Source: Fasciolopsis buskii (lineage: Eukaryota; Platyhelminthes; Trematoda; Plagiorchiida; Fasciolidae). From it: a stretch of DNA of 64,000 nt. The DNA is taken from positions 19,370 through 83,369 of the forward strand of contig LUCM01010451.1 of assembly GCA_008360955.1 (NCBI GenBank), written 5' to 3'. The position numbers and the translations under genes were made by a program. Positions 59,546-64,000 of the stretch are shown here, piece by piece; the stretch's first letter is position 1; every line of letters begins with the position of its first letter. The notes below the pieces were generated by a model. It did no database searches. It saw nothing but the letters and a program-made list of their open reading frames with translations, and was not told the DNA's origin.

Positions 59546-62305
59546 CTCGATGTTCCACCTCGCCGGCCCGCTGCCCATCAGTACCCCGTGTCGATTTCGG
59601 CGGATTCTTTATGCGCTGGTCATCATTCCAAGGATGTTTCAACAGCTCTGTTGCTCTTCCATCACTTTCAATTCCATAAGTTCCTTTCGCTATCTTGCAT
59701 TTCGAATCATTTTTAATTTCACTTTGCATTTCGTGCCACCTTATGTTTCTCTTTATACCCCATTTTACTCTGTTTTCACGCTCATTGCTCTCGGCTGTCT
59801 ATTTTCTTTCTTTTTTGTTTTTTTCGTGGTATCAATTGCCATTTCATTAAGCTACTTTTATCCTGTATCTACGGATGCTTCCAATTTCACCTTTGGTTTT
59901 AATTTCCTTTGGGGCAATAGTGTGCTATTTGATATATTTTAAGATGGAACAATGAAAATCCTGTGAACTGTGTTGGTGCAATATTTACCCGTGTTTCCTT
60001 AGGTCTCTTCTCCAATAAGTTTATCCTTCTTGTTGTTTTGCAACGTTTATCCTTATGTAACTCACGAGGATGCAAATCGCTCGACCGCTTTTGATGCTTC
60101 TGGCGTCTCGCTTTGAGGAGAGATTTTTAGGTCAATAGTTAATAGTGACCCAATGAATCTACTTTTATCCTCTTGAAATACGGATTAGACTTCAAGAAGA
60201 CAGCAGACGTCTTCTCAAAAATCTATTTTTGGTGCATTTTTCATAATCCTGGTGTCGGTTTGGTTTCTTCTGTGCCTCACGTAACACTGACGACTGACCA
60301 TTATTTAGATAAAAAACTAAAATTTTACCTGGCAGTGTAAACCCGGTCGTGTACCCGGTAGTAGACATAAATATGAAAAGGAGGACAGGTGCCTCCATCT
60401 CTCAAACTACTTGTTTTTCAGATGCTGACCAACAGTTTTCAGATTGGAACAAAGCGGGCAATTTTATCGCCCAAGTAGCAAACACGTCCCCTTGAATGTC
60501 CCGTATTCCCAAACCAAGATGTCCTCATGGTAATATCACTGAAAGACCTCTTTTAAAACAAACAAGGAATAAACAAGAGAATAACGGCAATTTTGGATCA
60601 CATTCATGTAAAAATAGGGCGCCAGCTTCAGCTAGTCAGTTCGATTAGATAAATTGCCCGCTCGTCATAATATAAATCGGAGGCGTTCATTTTTTGAAAA
60701 TCATTTTTCAATGCCACATGAGGAATCAAACTAGATTATCTTATTGTTTATTTACTTCGTTAATCGTGAAATTACACTGTACACTATTTTCAAGAACTGA
60801 TTGGCGGCCAAAGGAGTTGAGGAGAAATGAAACGAAAGTAGGAGGATTCAAACACGAGACCTTCACGTCCAAATGCCATAACTTCATCTGTGTGACCACC
60901 GCCAGTTAGGTACAAATACAGTTGAAATAATGCCATGAATTGCATTCATCTTTCTATTTATCAACATTGGATTAGGAACACCAATAATGAGCTTTTTTCT
61001 TTGCTGTCTCCGTTAGTTTTGCTTCCACGTTACTGTATTGTTCGCGACAATCAATACCGAGGCTTGCGCCGAAGTCAGGAAGGTGACAGGAGCAGCATGC
61101 CTGTTGTCCTCCTTAATTTGTAAGAATGCCTAGTCTGTTTAGCAGAGTCTTGGTACATCTGCCTAGAATACTATCGAATTACACCTGCTAATTTTTTCTT
61201 ACTTTTCAAGGGACCTTCGGAATAATTACGATTTATATCGAATTGAACGGCGAAATAGAGAATGTTGGTATTCCTGTTTGCGCTTTTTGGTATTGATTCA
61301 AAGCCCGTTAATATGAGTCAGTGCATGTCTGTAGTGGTAAATAGACTAAAAAACTTGTCGAAAAACTTCCATGTTCATCTGCTGAAATAAACGACACCAT
61401 CATTTGCAAGGCGTTGCATCAGATACTTATAGTACGTCGTTTCCACAGTGGATCAAGCAGCGCAAGATGGTATCAGAAAAAGGCAACACCTGGAATATCT
61501 CTCAAATAAAGGCAAACCAAGTAGTATCCCGGACAATGGTCGAGGATATAGAAAAAACTACACAGGTGGTCCATTGTTTAAAAAGATAGCCTTAGATCGC
61601 CTAGCGTTCCCCGTGGACAAAATGATTTGAACTTCTGAGGTGCAGAGGCTGCAAATAAACTGATTTATGATTCATGGAAATTCAAATTTTTACTTGTGCT
61701 TAACCTTGACTTCAAGGTTTTGGTTTCTTTACAAGCACTACTTATGTTCAGCTAGTATCTTATGCTTAGCGATCCCATTAGTTCATTCGGGTTTATTCAC
61801 TAAGAATCCGGTTTGTTGTCAAAAATTTACGACAATACATAAGGATACCACAAAATGCTTCATCGCCGCTTGCCGGAAAACGACTCAGCAGGGAAATTTC
61901 TGTCTAAAGCATTCCACCTATTTACGGTTGAAATATTGTTACAGGAATGTTTCACTTAATCTACGGTGGCGATGCTAAGTAATTGCAAGAGTGAATTTGT
62001 GAAGTGCACTATTTGTGGGAGGCTACTGTTTGGGTAAATTAAGTTTTTCCGAAAATCAATTGTTACGATACAATCAGCATTTTGAAAAATTCACGACAGC
62101 GTAATTCTGTTAGACTATACCACAACTGAAACAACAGCTGATATATCATTGTTCGAAGCAAGAAAGCCTCACGGATCCGTAGAGCTTTCAAATGTATATC
62201 TGCCACCTTCTTCACCAGTAAGCGATAATATCTATCAAGGTTAGTTTAACTGGGGACTTCGTCTGCAAACGTTCGCAACCGTCAGCAGGATCGCATACTG
62301 AAAGA
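59546..62305. other. Intergenic region with pyrimidine-rich tract
   Basis: A strongly pyrimidine-rich plus strand (59640-59900) creates a hydrophobic open frame that I regard as non-coding. One tRNA-like piece lies at 60841-60906. No gene recognised. Confidence 0.5.
60841..60906 (-). mobile_element. tRNA-like SINE piece, TGGCGGTGG family
   Basis: The minus strand has TGGCGGTGGTCA (60893-60904) as A box and GTTTGAATCCTCC (60841-60853) as B box. Order and sequence parallel the piece at 23458-23520. Confidence 0.5.
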
Positions 62306-62850
62306 ATGGAAATGTTAACGCAGATATGGATAAATTGTTACAGCCCCTTTTCGAGATGTTTAGAGCGAATATGTTCACGACGAAACAGCGGCGCAGCGTA
62401 CTGGATGTCCTGGGCTACTGCTTACCAGGCGCACCCCACGACCATGGAACTACGCCTCACACAACCACTCGAGTACCAAAATATTCTCGCCGAGGGGCGC
62501 GCACATTCATCCCTCGTCAACAGAATACAGAAGAATCCAGCCAACAACCAGATGAGGGATATTTTCTATATATCTTGGTGCCAAAAAGGAGCAGATGGGA
62601 CAACACATGCGCAAACAAACCATGGTCCAGAAATGCCAAATACTCCGAGCGATTTGAAAGCGGAATCTTTCGAAAAGTGCAAAACCAACGGGCGTGCATC
62701 TCTCCTGTGCGACAAAACGGAAGTAACCGAACGAATGTCACAAAACTGATAACAATCGCTAAAGCAGATCTTATGGATGTCAGAAGTAAAAATGAATTTA
62801 TCCAAAAAACCGATTCCGATAAAGCTGTTTCGGTGAGCTGGTTCCCGTAA
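62306..62850 (+). other. Two long overlapping open frames, unrecognised
   Basis: Frames of 147 codons (62306-62749) and 174 codons (62326-62850) overlap on the plus strand. The longer one is polar and basic with no signal peptide, membrane segment or known motif. Clear splice sites are not evident. It may be an exon of an unknown gene, a transposon relic or chance. Confidence 0.2.
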
Positions 62851-64000
62851 ATGGTATCAAGAGATTTTACATGGTAGATTGTACAACCAGTGGCTGGGAA
62901 TCTAGAACGGCAGTTGAGGAAGAGTGAAAGAAACCTGGAAAAATTTGTTTTGGTATGAGGAAATTGATGGGAAATAAACTGGTAGAGGCAATACCGTCCA
63001 TCGAGTTTGGGGTCCTTCTGTTATCAACGTAAGTTAATAGTAGGGAACGCTTCTCGCAGAGGATTCAGATAGGGGAAATGCGAATGCAAAACAAAATAGC
63101 CGGACTGAAACCTGCCTTTGCATTCAGCGCTCTCCTGTTAACAGAAACCACAATAGGAGGTCAAGCTCTTAACGTGATGCTAAAATTCCTTCCCTGATGA
63201 TTACCGCAGCTCTAAATCAACTCCCTTCATCTAAGCATCAGGTTATTGGTCCTGCCTATGAAGAAGGGTCCGTAGGAGCAACGATCTCAGGACTTTGTTT
63301 TTGAAAGGGGTAGTAGTAGACGATGGTAAGAGATGCAGCTTTTGGGTGAAGAATTTCACATAGAAGAATATTTGACCATAGAAGTTTTCCCGTAAACATT
63401 AATGGTCTGTCGATTGTGACCATGAGGTCACTTCAAAAGCAATAGGGAGTTTGACCTTCAAGCTGAGAAACTGAAATGCGCTGTTGCCAGTAATAATATC
63501 AACAAAGAATAAAAAGTTTGCCCTCGCAAGCGAAGACACCAACGTGCAATATGCGCCGCTGTATGGCGTTTTATATAATTTAGGTTTGACTAAGTGCCTA
63601 TTAGTCGGCTGGCAAATGTGAGCTGAACATCTTCAACTGCCAGTCTGCGATAACTTTCTGTGTTGGAACATCTTAACAAATGACACGCCTGAATGAACCT
63701 GGCGTGTTTTAGAGGTTCAATTTACTAGGGTTCAATCAACCCAACTAATTTATTGGCATTCGCTTCTTGTCCCGAAAAGTCGAGACCACAGTACAGGTTT
63801 CCACCCAAATCACAGACTCCCTTGGTGACGCCAGTGGTCTGATTTCCAGTTGTGAACCTTCATCTTCGAGAGGTGCCCTTGAAGTGCGATCCCAAACGCG
63901 TCTTCTACCTGACTCCGACACCGCAGTCGACTATGCCCCTCAGTCAAGAGAATACAGGAGACTTGAGCAAACACTAGGATGAGAGAATTGCACTATATAT
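62851..64000. other. End of window, no gene recognised
   Basis: The last 250 bases contain a 71-codon, Ser/Arg-rich open frame (63767-63982) that resembles coding sequence in composition but has no recognised family. Otherwise nothing seen. Confidence 0.4.

Noticed and set aside
59550..59942. 130-codon hydrophobic open frame that looks like a membrane protein
   Set aside because: It is read from a pyrimidine-rich tract, which yields Phe, Leu and Ser codons by composition alone. It borders a SINE and has no start or splice context.
1..64000. CRISPR arrays, operons, ribosome binding sites or other bacterial features
   Set aside because: Spliced genes, SINEs and Penelope-like elements show that the window is eukaryotic. 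No regular spaced repeats were seen.

Overview
This is a eukaryotic (metazoan) window. It has short coding exons with GT/AG borders and compatible phases, introns of 0.5 to 6.6 kb, microsatellites, tRNA-derived SINE-like repeats and decayed Penelope-like retroelements. Intron style, repeat types and the very divergent protein suggest a parasitic flatworm, probably a digenean trematode. That assignment is an inference, not proven by the sequence.

The one gene I can support runs on the plus strand from about 7.0 to 42.1 kb. It is a homolog of KIDINS220/ARMS, the multi-pass membrane scaffold with a KAP-family P-loop domain. Ten exons (7036-7759, 8851-9117, 10361-10552, 16710-16824, 18022-18167, 18713-19168, 20799-21958, 28573-28684, 29454-29802, 30391-30746) join with matching phases into about 1,290 codons without a stop. 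A large last exon (40212-42137) carries the KIDINS220 SAM-like domain and a long disordered tail, followed by a stop and an AATAAA signal. Candidate exons at 33277-33387 and 39813-39893 may lie between. In order the protein has a disordered N-terminal part, the start of the KAP domain, TM1-TM2, a cytosolic loop, TM3-TM4, a long basic/Ser-rich insert, the second half of the KAP domain, a helical region and the SAM-like domain. No ankyrin repeats, which start vertebrate KIDINS220, are recognisable in the 7 kb upstream.

The most interesting point is that both nucleotide-binding motifs of the KAP domain appear destroyed. The Walker A position reads GSMRET where GSGKS is expected, and the Walker B position reads CINATN where IIDGLD is expected. 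The gene is otherwise open and spliceable, so it looks like a pseudo-NTPase membrane scaffold. The SAM-like domain is split by an insert of about 50 residues, and the tail carries three CxxH motifs.

The rest is non-coding as far as I can see. There are two truncated Penelope-like elements on the minus strand (4.87-5.66 kb, with a GIY-YIG domain, and 48.1-48.5 kb), tRNA-like SINE pieces (23.0, 23.5, 36.3, 38.6, 59.5 and 60.9 kb), a stop-riddled coding relic on the minus strand at 54.3-54.9 kb, and simple repeats. From 42.3 kb to the end I find no convincing intact gene.
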